Origin: Eustoma russellianum
Taxonomy: Eukaryota; Streptophyta; Magnoliopsida; Gentianales; Gentianaceae
NCBI GenBank assembly: GCA_036186865.1
Contig: AP025066.1
Span: 17,835,697 to 17,899,696 of the forward strand
Direction of reading: 5' to 3'
Length of the DNA stretch: 64,000 nt
Part shown: positions 32,169 through 42,685 of the stretch, piece by piece
How positions within the stretch are numbered: position 1 is the stretch's first letter
Layout of the letters: each line of letters begins with the position of its first letter
Notes under the pieces: model-generated
Databases searched by the model: none
Told to the model about the DNA's origin: nothing
What the model saw: only the letters and a program-made list of their open reading frames with translations
Translations under genes and position numbers: made by a program

Positions 32169-35100
32169 TTAGCTTATGTTTATCATTCCTAGCCTCGTTC
32201 TAATTGATTCGAATGTCTCAGTGGGAAGGGATTTGGTAAAGATGTCCGCCAGTTGGTCATTTGTTGGAACAAACTCAATGCATACCAATCCTTTTTGAAT
32301 GCAATCTCTTATGAAGTGATGTCTCACTTCAATGTGTTTTGTTCTACTATGATGAACCGGGTTTTGTGCTATACTTATGGCTGAGGTATTGTCACATAGG
32401 ATGGGAACTTTATCAAACTTAACATTGTAATCATTCAATGTGTTTGTCATCCAAAGTAGTTGTGCACAACATGAAGCGGCCGATATATATTCGGATTCCG
32501 CCGTTGATAGTGATACACTATTTTGTTTCTTAGAGAACCAAGAAACTAAGCAATCTCCAAGGAATTGACATGTCCCGGAGGTGCTTTTCCTATCAACAAG
32601 ATTTCCAGCATAGTCGGAGTCACTATATCCTCTTAGATCAAAACAACCATTTTTGGGATAAAACAATCCGAAGTTCAAAGTTCCTTTTAAATACCGAAAG
32701 ATACGTTTAATGGCAACTAAATGCGATTCCTTAGGCATACTTTGAAATCTAGCACATAAGCACACAGCATGCAAAATATCCGGCCTACTAGCAGTCAAAT
32801 AAAGTAAACTACCAATCATACCCCTATATTTTGTTACCTCAACCGGCTTTCCTTTTTCGTCTTTGTCAAGCTTTGTACTTGTGCTCATCGGAGTACTCAC
32901 ACTTCTTCCATCCTCGAATTTGTACTTCTTGAGCAAATCCTTCGTATACTTTGTTTGAGATATGTACACTCCATCTTGAGTTTGCTTGATTTGTAGACCA
33001 AGAAAGTAGTTGAGTTCACCCATCATGCTCATTTCAAATTCTCCTTCCATCAATTTAGCAAAATGCTTACAAAGAGAATCATTAGTAGCACCAAATATGA
33101 TATCATCCACATAAATTTGAACAAGCAATTGATGGTTTCCTTGTTCTTTAATAAAAAGAGTAGTGTCGACTTTTCCTCTTGAAAACTCGTTTTCAAGTAG
33201 GAAGTTACTTAATCTATCATACCAAGCCCTAGGAGCTTGTTTAAGTCCATAAAGTGCCTTTTTGAGTCTAAAAACATGATTTGGATAATCATGATTTTCA
33301 AACCCTGGAGGTTGAGCTACATAGACCTCTTCTTGAATTATTCCATTTAAGAATGCGGATTTCACATCCATTTGGTATAGTTTGAAATCCTTATAGCATG
33401 CATATGCTAATAACATCCTAATAGCTTCTAACCTAGCCACGGGGGCAAAAGTCTCATCGTAGTCTATGCCTTCCTCTTGCCTATAGCCTTGGGCTACTAA
33501 CCTAGCCTTGTTTCTAGTGATGTTTCCTTTATCATCCATTTTGTTTCTAAATACCCATTTAGTGCCAATTACGGGATGATCACTCGGTTTAGCAACTAAT
33601 TCCCACACATCACTTCTCTCAAATTGATTTAATTCTTCTTGCATAGCTAATACCCAATCTTCATCATTTATTGCTTCTTTTATATTTTTAGGCTCAACTT
33701 GTGAAATGAAGGCATTTTCATTGAATTTTCTTCTTGTCATTACACCTTGGCTAGTTTCACCTAGTATCAACTCTTTAGGGTGATCTTTCCTATATTTATA
33801 TGAATCCGGCAAATTTGAGGTATCCCCTCCTACTTCTTCATCTTCAATCTTAAGTGGATCAATCCTAAGGTCGATGACAATATTACCTTTTGGATCCTCA
33901 AATTTGTCTATGTGACTTACTTCGATTATTTCATCTTCATCGTCATCATTATTATTGTTTGACTTATCATCAATGAATTCACTAAACTTGACATGAATGG
34001 ATTCTTCGACTTTCATACTTCTCTTATTATATACTCTAAATGCCTTGCTATTTTGAGCATAACCCATAAAGATTCCTTCATCCGCTTTGAAATCGAGTTT
34101 GTCCAAGTTGTCTTTGGTGTTAAGTATAAAACACTTACAACCAAAAACCTTGAAATAACCAATATTTGGTATTCTACCTTTCCAAAGCTCATAAGGAGTC
34201 TTTTTGAGAAATGGTCTCAAATAAACTCTATTGATCACATGACAAGCGGTATTTACCGCTTCGGCCCAGAAATATTTGGGTAGCTCAAATTCGTTTAGCA
34301 TGGCTCTACTCATTTCTTGAAGTGTCCTATTTTTCCTTTCCGCAACACCATTTTGTTGAGGAGTTCTTGGAGCTGAAAAATTGTGTCCATACCCTTTGGA
34401 TACACAAAATTCTTGAAACTCTCCATCAAACTCACCACCTCTATCACTTCTAATTTCCTTAATTGTGTCTTCTCTTTGATTTTCTAATCTCTTACAAAGC
34501 TTTATAAATTCTTGACAAGCATCATTCTTTTTAGCTAAGAACATTACCCAAGTGTACCTAGAGTAGTCATCTACCACCACAAAGGTGTAATGTTTTCCAC
34601 TTAGACTTGCTGTACCAATATCCCCATACAAATCCATATGAAGCAATTGTAGAGGTTTGGTGGTGGAGATTTCACTTTTGGGCTTGAAACTTGTTTTAAC
34701 AAGCTTTGCCTTTTGACAAGTGTCGCATAAGCCTTGATTTTCGAAATTCAATTTTGGAAGACCTTGGACTTTTTCATTTTTGCAAATCTCTTTGAAATTC
34801 TTGAAACTAATGTGTCCAAGTCGTCTATGCCATAGTTGAGTCAAATCGTTTTTGGCAACTAGGCAAGAAACATTTTGTGATATCAAATCATGTGTGCTAA
34901 ATTTGTAAACATCATTTTTACGAATAGCTTCGAAAACAATCTTATCGTTCTTTTTCACAACACATTTTCTTTTCACAAACTCAATTTGAAAATTAGCATC
35001 ACATAGTTGGCTAACACTTATCAAATTATACTTAAGCCCTTCTACATATAGTACATTATTAATAGTAAAGGAAGAATTACCAATTTCTCCATGTCCAAGG

Positions 35101-35255
35101 ATTTTGGCTCTCCCATTTCCAAAATGCACCGTTCCACCATCTTGGAGCTTGAGCTTGGTGAACAACGTCTTGTCTCCGGTCATGTGGGTTGAACATCCGC
35201 TGTCCATAAGCCATTTGGTTCCTTCTTCTTTGGCTACTCCATTTATCTTGAGAGC
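32169..35255 (-). CDS. Element G pol polyprotein (protease, integrase, RT, RNase H)
   Basis: An open frame without stops from 35255 (just after a TAG) to 32169; the first Met is at 35207. Landmarks: protease WLMDSGCSTHMTG; pre-integrase LWHRRLGHIS; integrase HMDLYGD, RSDRGGEF and GVAERKNRT (D,D,E); RT QMDVKSAFLNG, KKALYGLKQAPRAWYDRL, and YVDDIIFG at about residues 699-706 of the Met-started frame; RNase H SDSDYAG, STAESEYIS, LCDNTSA, QLADIFTKSLP. All catalytic residues I can check are present. It overlaps gag by about 179 nt in the +1 frame relative to gag, so expression needs frameshifting or another route. This is the best preserved pol here. Confidence 0.95.
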   Translation of the reverse strand, partial: ALKINGVAKEEGTKWLMDSGCSTHMTGDKTLFTKLKLQDGGTVHFGNGRAKILGHGEIGNSSFTINNVLYVEGLKYNLISVSQLCDANFQIEFVKRKCVVKKNDKIVFEAIRKNDVYKFSTHDLISQNVSCLVAKNDLTQLWHRRLGHISFKNFKEICKNEKVQGLPKLNFENQGLCDTCQKAKLVKTSFKPKSEISTTKPLQLLHMDLYGDIGTASLSGKHYTFVVVDDYSRYTWVMFLAKKNDACQEFIKLCKRLENQREDTIKEIRSDRGGEFDGEFQEFCVSKGYGHNFSAPRTPQQNGVAERKNRTLQEMSRAMLNEFELPKYFWAEAVNTACHVINRVYLRPFLKKTPYELWKGRIPNIGYFKVFGCKCFILNTKDNLDKLDFKADEGIFMGYAQNSKAFRVYNKRSMKVEESIHVKFSEFIDDKSNNNNDDDEDEIIEVSHIDKFEDPKGNIVIDLRIDPLKIEDEEVGGDTSNLPDSYKYRKDHPKELILGETSQGVMTRRKFNENAFISQVEPKNIKEAINDEDWVLAMQEELNQFERSDVWELVAKPSDHPVIGTKWVFRNKMDDKGNITRNKARLVAQGYRQEEGIDYDETFAPVARLEAIRMLLAYACYKDFKLYQMDVKSAFLNGIIQEEVYVAQPPGFENHDYPNHVFRLKKALYGLKQAPRAWYDRLSNFLLENEFSRGKVDTTLFIKEQGNHQLLVQIYVDDIIFGATNDSLCKHFAKLMEGEFEMSMMGELNYFLGLQIKQTQDGVYISQTKYTKDLLKKYKFEDGRSVSTPMSTSTKLDKDEKGKPVEVTKYRGMIGSLLYLTASRPDILHAVCLCARFQSMPKESHLVAIKRIFRYLKGTLNFGLFYPKNGCFDLRGYSDSDYAGNLVDRKSTSGTCQFLGDCLVSWFSKKQNSVSLSTAESEYISAASCCAQLLWMTNTLNDYNVKFDKVPILCDNTSAISIAQNPVHHSRTKHIEVRHHFIRDCIQKGLVCIEFVPTNDQLADIFTKSLPTETFESIRTRLGMINIS

Positions 35256-36957
35256 CTACAAAACCAAAAGATGTATGCATTGGTACCCTTTGATGGTTGG
35301 GTCCTTTAGGGTTAGTTTTTCGACCCTTAGGCTTCCAAACATATGTGCTCTCAAATCTAGCTCTACATGCTTTCTTTACATGTCCTAGTTTGTTGCAATA
35401 AAAACAAGTGGGTACATGCTTTGGTTTAGAAGATGATGAATTTTGTTGTGTTTTTCTATTGTTTGCCTTTTTCTTTAAGGACTTAGGTTTAATAGAAGAA
35501 GATGATGAGTTAAATCCTAAACCGGATTTATCATTTCCAATCCTTTGATTTCCAAGTAGTATGTCTAAGTTGTTTTTACCATTTGTTAGTCTTTGTAAGT
35601 CTAACTTTAGTTTCTCACATTCTTTTCTAATTTCTTCATTTTCAAGAGCTACGGTTTTATGCATGGTAAGTATGATATCATGCTCTTGAAACATCAAAAT
35701 ATTTTTGTCATGCAAGCTCTTATTTTCTAAAATGCATTTCTTGAATTCTTTCTTTAAATGCTTATATTTCAAATTTAATTTCTCAAAGTCATCTTGCAAA
35801 TCTCCTATTTCATCATGCAAATTTGAAGGGTTAGAATTTACCTCAAGGTCATCTTCTATCGCCATAAGACAAGTATGTTGAACCTTTGGATTTTCAACCA
35901 TTGCCACAAGTCCAACACCTTGATCTTCACTCTCTTCTCCTTCCGATTCCGAAAGGAGATCATCCCACGTGGTTACCTCCGCATTGAGGGCTTTCTTCTT
36001 TTGAGGAAAGACCTTCTTCTCTTGCTTTTGCGGCTCTTTTACGTGGCAATCGGCAATGAAGTGACCGGGTCGACCACATCTATAGCAATTTTCACTTGCT
36101 TCTTTTTCTTTAGATGGTTTCTTGAAAAACTTTCTTGCTTGAGCTTTGTTTCTAGTTGCCATTCTTCTAAATTTTCTTACAAGAAGGGCAACTTCCTCAT
36201 CCGAATCATCGGACTCTACCACCAATCCCTTGTGTGATGTTTGTGTAGGCTTGATGGGATTCATCCTATTTTGTTCATCAATAAGAATCTCATGAGTAAG
36301 AAGATTACCGGATAACTCATCAAGAGTAAGAGTCTTGAGATTCTTTGATTCAGTGATGGCGGTGACTTTGGGTGTCCATTCTCTTGGCAAAGAGTTGAGG
36401 AGTTTTGAGACAAGGTCTTCGTTTGAGATTTTCTTGTCAACCATGGAGAGTTGATTCACTATTCGTGTGAATCGATCGATTGTCTCCTCAATCTTCTCAC
36501 CACTCTTCATTCCGAACATCTCATACTCCTTCATGAGCATGAGTCTTTTGGCCATTCTTACTTGCTCAGTTCCTTCATGTATCATTTCAAGCCTTTTCCA
36601 TGCCTCATGGGCTGTTTCAAGACCTTGGAGTCTAATGAGCTCAGTGGTGGTAAGAGCACTTGAGAGAATGTCAAAAGCTTTGCCATTGATGGCGAACTTT
36701 ATCTTCTCTTCGTCGGTGTAGTCATCCTCATCTTTAAACATTGATTCTCCTTTTGAGTTGGTAATCATTGGAACTTCAATTCCTTTGACAACAGCTCTCC
36801 ATATATCAAATCCACAGCCTTTCAAATGATTGATCATTCGAAATTTCCATAAAGAGTAGTTTTGGGCATCAAACATAGGAGCTTTAGTGTTTGATCCGGA
36901 AAATAGTGCAGTAGGCTTGGAAGATGAAGAGGTTGAGGTTGAGGTTGTCATTGCCAT
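35077..36957 (-). CDS. Element G gag (Sirevirus-like, two zinc knuckles)
   Basis: The ATG at 36957 (MAMTTSTSTS) is preferred; the open frame upstream lacks an ATG. The 626-residue product is long for copia gag, as in Sireviruses. It contains the DAQNYSLWKFRM block, a first zinc knuckle CYRCGRPGHFIADC (about 36050-36090), a predicted coiled coil (DLQDDFEKLNLKYKHLKKEF and following), and a second zinc knuckle CFYCNKLGHVKKAC (about 35368-35409). The last ~60 codons are the pol frame read out of phase, so the biological gag end is probably near 35255 or gag ends by frameshift. Gag builds the particle and binds RNA. Confidence 0.93.
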   Translation of the reverse strand: MAMTTSTSTSSSSKPTALFSGSNTKAPMFDAQNYSLWKFRMINHLKGCGFDIWRAVVKGIEVPMITNSKGESMFKDEDDYTDEEKIKFAINGKAFDILSSALTTTELIRLQGLETAHEAWKRLEMIHEGTEQVRMAKRLMLMKEYEMFGMKSGEKIEETIDRFTRIVNQLSMVDKKISNEDLVSKLLNSLPREWTPKVTAITESKNLKTLTLDELSGNLLTHEILIDEQNRMNPIKPTQTSHKGLVVESDDSDEEVALLVRKFRRMATRNKAQARKFFKKPSKEKEASENCYRCGRPGHFIADCHVKEPQKQEKKVFPQKKKALNAEVTTWDDLLSESEGEESEDQGVGLVAMVENPKVQHTCLMAIEDDLEVNSNPSNLHDEIGDLQDDFEKLNLKYKHLKKEFKKCILENKSLHDKNILMFQEHDIILTMHKTVALENEEIRKECEKLKLDLQRLTNGKNNLDILLGNQRIGNDKSGLGFNSSSSSIKPKSLKKKANNRKTQQNSSSSKPKHVPTCFYCNKLGHVKKACRARFESTYVWKPKGRKTNPKGPNHQRVPMHTSFGFVGSQDKWSSQRRRNQMAYGQRMFNPHDRRQDVVHQAQAPRWWNGAFWKWESQNPWTWRNW

Positions 36958-37005
36958 GATCTTTAACCTTGCTACTTGCAAAGATAGGCCAAGCAATCAA
37001 GGTTA

Positions 37006-37018
37006 GGCTCTGATACCA
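37006..37018 (-). other. Initiator-Met tRNA primer binding site of element G
   Basis: Minus strand TGGTATCAGAGCC, two bases from the 5' LTR. Confidence 0.93.
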
Positions 37019-37020
37019 AT

Positions 37021-38429
37021 TGTAAGGTCCGGAATACACTCTAGAGGGGGGGTGAATAGAGTGTATGGCTCTTTTGCGGAATTTTCTTGTTTTTCTCAAC
37101 TCAAAAAGATATTCAAAATCAGAGCAAGAATTGGAGATGAGAGACAATGAAAGAGTACACCGGATATAGAGTGGTTCGAATCGTAAATGATTCTACTCCA
37201 CTACCACTTTGTTTCCAAAGTGGATTTTCAACAACTACTCTTCTTATTATGAACAATAAGAACAACCACAGCAACACTTACACTAACACTTTAGTGTAAG
37301 CAACAACAACAGCAACTTCTTGCACAACACACTTGTGCAACTACAACAACTACAGCTCGTAGCAAGAACAATTTCTTGCTTCCTCACAACTTCAACAAAA
37401 GTTCTCTCAAGAACTTCTCACAGTGGGTTGAAGAGATATAGTAAGGTTCACACTTTCTCACAAGTCTAAGCACAAGCTAGAGATCAAATAATTATAGTTC
37501 CTCTTGTGCTTGACTCTCTTTCTCTCAATATACAACAATGAAGATCAAAGAAAGCTAGACAAGCTTTGAACAAATTTACAAGTATGAGAGAAAAGTACAA
37601 CAATGTAAAATGAAGCTAGATGATGTTGAAAGTGTGTAATTGCTTCATCCAAGCCTTCTACATTTATAGAAGAAGTTCACCACGTTTTTGAGGCCTTCCA
37701 CCAAGTCTTCATCTTCAAAAATGTCAAAATAGTGCCCAAATAGTCTTTAGCCACCCTATGGAGTGATTTGATCTTGGATAGCCACCCTAGAGAATCTTAG
37801 ACATGTTTAAAATAGTCAAGGAAGCATGTAGTATGTTAGGTTAAAGTCCACAAGAATTTTGAGCAAGATTGGAGAGAGAAAATATCATAGATCTCCCTTG
37901 GATTTTGTTCCAACGTTTGAAAATTTTTGAACTCTGGAGACGTCGATCGATCTACGTGCCAGAGCTGAGAGATCGACGTCTCTCAGAATGACGTCGATCG
38001 ATCGACGTCTGCCTGGCTGAGAGATCGACGTCTCTCAGAATGACGTCGATCGATCGACGTCTTTAGGCTGAGAGATCGACGTCTCTCAGATGTACGTCGA
38101 TCGATCGACGTACTCTTAGCTGAGAGATCGACGTCTCTCAGATGTATGTCGATCGATCGACATACCTTAAGCTGAGAGATCGACGTCTCTCAGTTATACG
38201 TCGATCGATCCACGTCTCTTGGCTGAGAGTATGACGTGGATCTGAAAGCTCAAACGTTTACCAAGCTTCACACGAAACGAACCATGTGCCTCCTGAGGGC
38301 CTGATATATACTTCAACCGATCCATGAGAAATTTACGTCTCGCACATGTTTTTCTCAATTTGCTTCAATCTTAAGGTGTGAAAAAAAAACATCTTTTTTT
38401 ATATCATCAAAACATTTTATAATCTAACA
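37021..38429 (-). repeat. 5' LTR of element G with TATA box and palindromic U3
   Basis: Same length as 28551-29959. On the minus strand a TATA box (TCTATAAATG, 37661-37670) is preceded 270-570 bp upstream by the palindrome array 37938-38233, so the array lies in U3 as an upstream element would. Confidence 0.96.
37938..38233. repeat. Palindrome array in U3 of element G (5' LTR copy)
   Basis: Alternating tcgatcgatcga dyads and ctgagaga/tctctcag inverted repeats. Two dyads extend to 22 bases with matched changes on both arms (gtacg...cgtac and gtatg...catac). Confidence 0.92.
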
Positions 38430-38434
38430 AAACA

Positions 38435-40176
38435 TGCTTATGACTGAATTAGAGACTTTCAATATGTTGCCAAACGAATCCATAACATCTATGGATTTGA
38501 GGATTACTAATATTTTCAATGCCCTTGAAGCTTTAGGGAAGTCATTTTCGAACAGTGAAAAGGTTCAAAAGGTGCTACGAAGTCTCCCTGCTGAATGGGA
38601 TCCAAAGGTGACTGCAATCGAGGAGACAAAGTCAATCACCAAGATGGATGAATTGATCGGGTCCCTTAAAGTCTATTAGGTAAAACTGAACCAACGAAAG
38701 TCTGAATCTTCTAAGTCATCTAGTAAGTCAATAGCTTTCAAAACAATCGAAACACATGCTAATAACGATGATAGTAATAGTGATACTGAATTAGATGATG
38801 ACTTGATATTGATCGCTAGAAAACTTAGAAAGTTTTTCAAACGTCCAAACAGGAATAGACAACGTAATTTTTCTTCTTCTTCTCAACCTAGGAAGAATAA
38901 CACAAACAAATGGTATAATAAAGAATTAAAGTGTTATGAATGCGGTCAAAAAGGACATATTTCATACGACTGTCCCACGAAGAAAAATAATAATAACCAC
39001 AACAATAATAAACAAGCCAAGGACAAGGAGGCTCAAACGACAAAGACAAAGGAGTCTAAGGCAAGAAAAGGGAAACGAGCAATGAAGGTGAGCACATGGA
39101 GCGACTCATCCGACTCAGAATCCGAAACTGAGGAAGCTCAAGTCTGCTTCGTATCCAACGAGGTATGTTCTTCTTCTGATAGTGATTCTGATAGTGACAT
39201 GACATTTGATGAAATGTATGAAGAATTCCTAAGAATGCATGCTCACTGTAAGAGGCTCTCTAAAGAAAAGAAGAAACTAGTTGAAGAAAATGACAAGTTG
39301 AAGACGTCCAACATGGAATTTTCCGATCAACTAGAATCTCTTAAACAAGAGTCTACTAATACTCTTGATTCTTTAGAGAATAAAATTGAATCATATAGGA
39401 AAGATGAACAAAAGTTACAAATAGAAAATAAAATGTTAAAATCTAAGTTAGAAAGTTGTGAAAATGAAATAGTGCAACTTAAGTCTTCTAAATTTACCTT
39501 AGAAAAAATGATAGAACAATTTAAATCTGGTGCAAATATGTTAGATACACTTATATCATCACAAAAGTATGGAAATGATAAAACTGGATTGGGATATAAA
39601 GAAGAAGATGGCAAATCAGATAAAAAGACTAAGTTTGTATCATCAACTACGAAACAACCTTATAAAGTTATAAAAACAAATTTTTCTGCTAAATCTTCTT
39701 CTACTCCTTCTTCTACTTATTCAAAGATAAAGATGCAACATACACCCATAAAAACACACACGCATAACTATACATCTAGGCCAAACTTTGCATCTAGACA
39801 ACCTAGAAACTATGCCTACATGTATACAAATGCATCTAGACCGAATAAAATGCATACAACTTATTATGAACCTAAGTATAGGCAACACTCTTATAAGTCT
39901 TATAGAAATGCCTATGAACACACTTATACTGCGCCATATAAGAAACAAACTCACATGCCTTATATAAATCATAAATCTCGGCCATTCTATAACGATTATC
40001 AACCACGGCGCAACATGTATAACAATGCATCTTCACTTATGAGGAATAATAATCTATATGCTTATCCTTCTTATTTTAACCATGCTAAAAATGTGGCTAA
40101 AAGGTATGTTCAAGTTTGGATACCTAAGGGTTATCTAAACAAGAATAATGCCCCTAACATTCAAGGACCCAAATAA
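38435..40176 (+). pseudogene. Element E gag, C-terminal part
   Basis: Continues the gag interrupted at 28550, in register. An in-frame TAG at 38677-38679 is the only stop before 40174. Visible are the LPAEWDPKVTAI block typical of copia gag, a basic stretch (KFFKRPNRNRQR), a zinc knuckle CYECGQKGHISYDC near 38934-38975, an acidic SDSDSD region, a coiled coil (about 39230-39540) and a long Tyr/Asn/Arg-rich tail. The tail (39720-40080) is compositionally odd. Gag and pol share one frame, separated by TAA (40174-40176) and TAG (40204-40206), like the stop-separated arrangement described for SIRE1. Confidence 0.88.
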
Positions 40177-42060
40177 AGGGTACCTAAAACTTTGTCTCCA
40201 TTGTAGGATAAACGCAAGGAATGCAAGAAGGAGGCAAAGTCAAAGAATCTGAAAACCAAATGGTTTTTAGATAGTGGATGTTCGAGGCATATGACGGGCA
40301 ACCCCAAACTATTCACGGAACTTGAACATATTGATGGTGGAAAGGTGACATTCGGTGACAACAACAAAGGAAAAGTTGTTGGAAGAGGAACAATCGGGGA
40401 CCCTAACACATTTCAAATACGAAATGTGTTATTAGTAAGCAATCTATCCTATAATTTACTTAGTATTTCTCAACTTATAGATTGTGGTTATAATGTCTCC
40501 TTTCTTCCCAATTCTTGTGATATAATAAATAAAAAGGGAGAAATAGTATTAAAAGGAAATAGAGATAGTAATATTTATACTCTTACCTTAGATAACATGT
40601 TAGATGCTAAGGTTAAGTGTCTAATATCACATGACTTAGATGTGAATTTATGGCATAGAAGATTATGCCATATAGGAATTTCAACCATTAGGAAATTATC
40701 TAAAAAGAATTTAATTAGAGGTATGCCTAAGTTAGACTTAGATAATTTTCAAATGTGCAAAACATGTATTAAGGGAAAACACATTAAAGAAACCTTAAAA
40801 CCGAAACATGAAGTGAGTACTAGTCATGTACTAGAATTGCTTCACTTAGACTTATTTGGTCCAAGTAGGACAAGAAGTCTAGGTGGACACTACTATGTGT
40901 GTGTCATAGTAGATGATTACTCACGCTACACATGGACATTGTTCTTAACACACAAAGACGATGCTCCATTAGCAATCGAAACCCTTATCAAGCAACTTGA
41001 AAACATTTATGAAGAAAATGTCAAAAGAATTAGAAGTGATAGGGGTGGAGAATTTAAAAACAAAGATGTAATCAAATTTTGTGAATTATATGGAATTAAA
41101 CATGAATTCTCACCACCTAGAACACCACAACTCAATGGAGTTGTTGAACGTAAAAATAGAACGATTCAAGAAGTTGCTAGGACAATGCTTTGTGAAAATA
41201 AACTACCTAAATATTTATGGGCTGAAGCTGTTAGTTGTGCATGCTATATTATAAATAGGCTAACTATTAGAAAGAAATTAAATAAAACGCCTTATGAATT
41301 GCTAAACAATAGACAATCTAAAATAGATTATCTTAAAGTATTTGGATGTAAATGTTTTGTGCTAAACACTAAGGATAATCTAGATAAATTTGAACAAAAG
41401 TCTATTGAATGCATATTTGTTGGGTATTCAACTAACTCAAGAGCATATAGGTGTTATAATCCTGCATCTAGAAAAATAATTGAATCTATACATGTAAAAT
41501 TCAATGAAAATGCATGCTTCGAAGTTAGTGATAAACATCAACATAAACAAGAAACAAATGTTGAAAATATGTTTGATGATGATGTAATACTTGAGCCTGT
41601 ACTTGATCATCTAGAACCAACTCACCCTGAACAAGACATGCATGAACCCTTAGGTGATATAAATGAAGAAACTTTGCAATTGGAAGATAATGTAACTAAT
41701 GATCTAGTTACATATGATAATGTTCACACTAATGAAACATTTGAACAAGATGAGGGTGAACCTAGTCGATCTAGGAATTGGTGGCACCCTAGAGAATTAA
41801 TCATTGGGGATCCAAGCGTTGGGGTTAGAACACGTAGAAATATAAGTCAACTTGAAGGACATAGCTTAATCTCACAATTAGAATCTAAGAATGTAAAGGA
41901 AGCCTTAGGTGACATAACATGGATAGAAGCTATGCATGAGGAATTGAACCAATTCACAAGGAACAACGTGTGGGACTTAGTACCTAAACCCGAAAACAAG
42001 TCAATAATAGGAACGAAATGGGTGTTTAAGAATAAGATGGACGAACAAGGAAACATTACA
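40177..42060 (+). pseudogene. Element E pol: protease, integrase and start of RT, truncated
   Basis: Same frame as gag. Protease TKWFLDSGCSRHMTG (about 40261-40300), pre-integrase LWHRRLCHIG, integrase LLHLDLFGP, RSDRGGEFKNK and GVVERKNRT (D,D,E intact), then the HPRELIIGDPS linker and the first RT block (IGTKWVFKNKMDEQGN). At 42060 it stops abruptly where the TRIM begins. RT and RNase H are missing from the window, so E cannot be functional. Confidence 0.93.
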
Positions 42061-42472
42061 AGTGGTATCAGAGCGAGGTCACGGGTTCGATTCCCAGCAG
42101 GTGGGCGTAGGCTGTGTGGGCCAAGTCACAGTTGAATGCCGTGGGCGCTTGTGTGCTGAATACATTATAAGGCTAGGGTATGCACATCTCCTGTCACCAA
42201 TTGGTTTTGGGAGAGATGGTAGCGCCTGAGGTCCTACAAGTGGTATCAGAGCGAGGTCACGAGTTCGATTCCCAGCAGGAGCAATTGCTGAGGGGGAGAT
42301 TGTTAGGGCAGCAATTGTCCCGTGGCGTAGGCCTGTGGGCGTAGGCCGTGTGGGCCAAGTCATAGTTGAATGCCGTGGGCGCTTGTGTGCTGAATACATT
42401 ATAAGGCTAGGGTATGCACATCTCCTGTCACCAATTGGTTTTGGGAGAGATGGTAGCGCCTGAGGTCCTACA
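42061..42472 (+). mobile_element. TRIM (miniature LTR retrotransposon), partly tandem
   Basis: The order is: primer site and short interior (42061-42100), a partial LTR (42101-42238), a second interior of only 62 bp (42239-42300) with primer site TGGTATCAGAGCG and polypurine tract ctgagggggagat, then a full 172-bp LTR (42301-42472; TGTTAGGGC...TCCTACA). The partial LTR matches the last 138 bp of the full one nearly exactly. No coding sequence. An LTR that short, with primer site and polypurine tract, defines a TRIM. The leftmost LTR is missing. Confidence 0.9.
42301..42472 (+). repeat. Complete TRIM LTR
   Basis: 172 bp between the polypurine tract and unrelated sequence, TG...CA ends, with an acattataagg TATA-like box. 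Confidence 0.9.
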
Positions 42473-42685
42473 GATTTGTCTTTTGATTGTCCACATTAGT
42501 AGTGAGGTAAGAGTCAAGACGTTTAAGTCACATTATTTCCGTTTATATATGTCCATTTGGATTGAGTGGCGATTCAAGATGCGAGTCATCGTTTATTATG
42601 TGTTACTATGTTCTTTTAATACCAGAGATATTAGTTTTAATTGTTCATGTATGTTCTTATAGAAATGTTGGATCATGTGGGAGAT
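42473..42685 (+). other. 3' untranslated region and polypurine tract of a lost copia element
   Basis: Non-coding, ends catgtgggagat, a polypurine tract nearly identical to that of element I (catgtgggggat, 63409-63420). Confidence 0.65.

Larger units (their letters stand above)
28551..38429 (-). mobile_element. Sirevirus-like Ty1/copia element G, very young, inserted in element E gag
   Basis: A complete 9879-bp element with 1409-bp LTRs (28551-29959 and 37021-38429) that differ by one base that I can find. It has a perfect 5-bp target duplication, AAACA (28546-28550, 38430-38434). It encodes gag, pol and an extra ORF between pol and the 3' LTR, all on the minus strand. A primer site for initiator-Met tRNA and several polypurine tracts are present. 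The ORFs are open throughout, so the element may be active or only just silenced. Confidence 0.97.

Noticed and set aside
42079..42399. 106-codon minus-strand ORF in the TRIM
   Set aside because: Antisense translation of two TRIM copies; its internal protein repeat is simply the repeated LTR.
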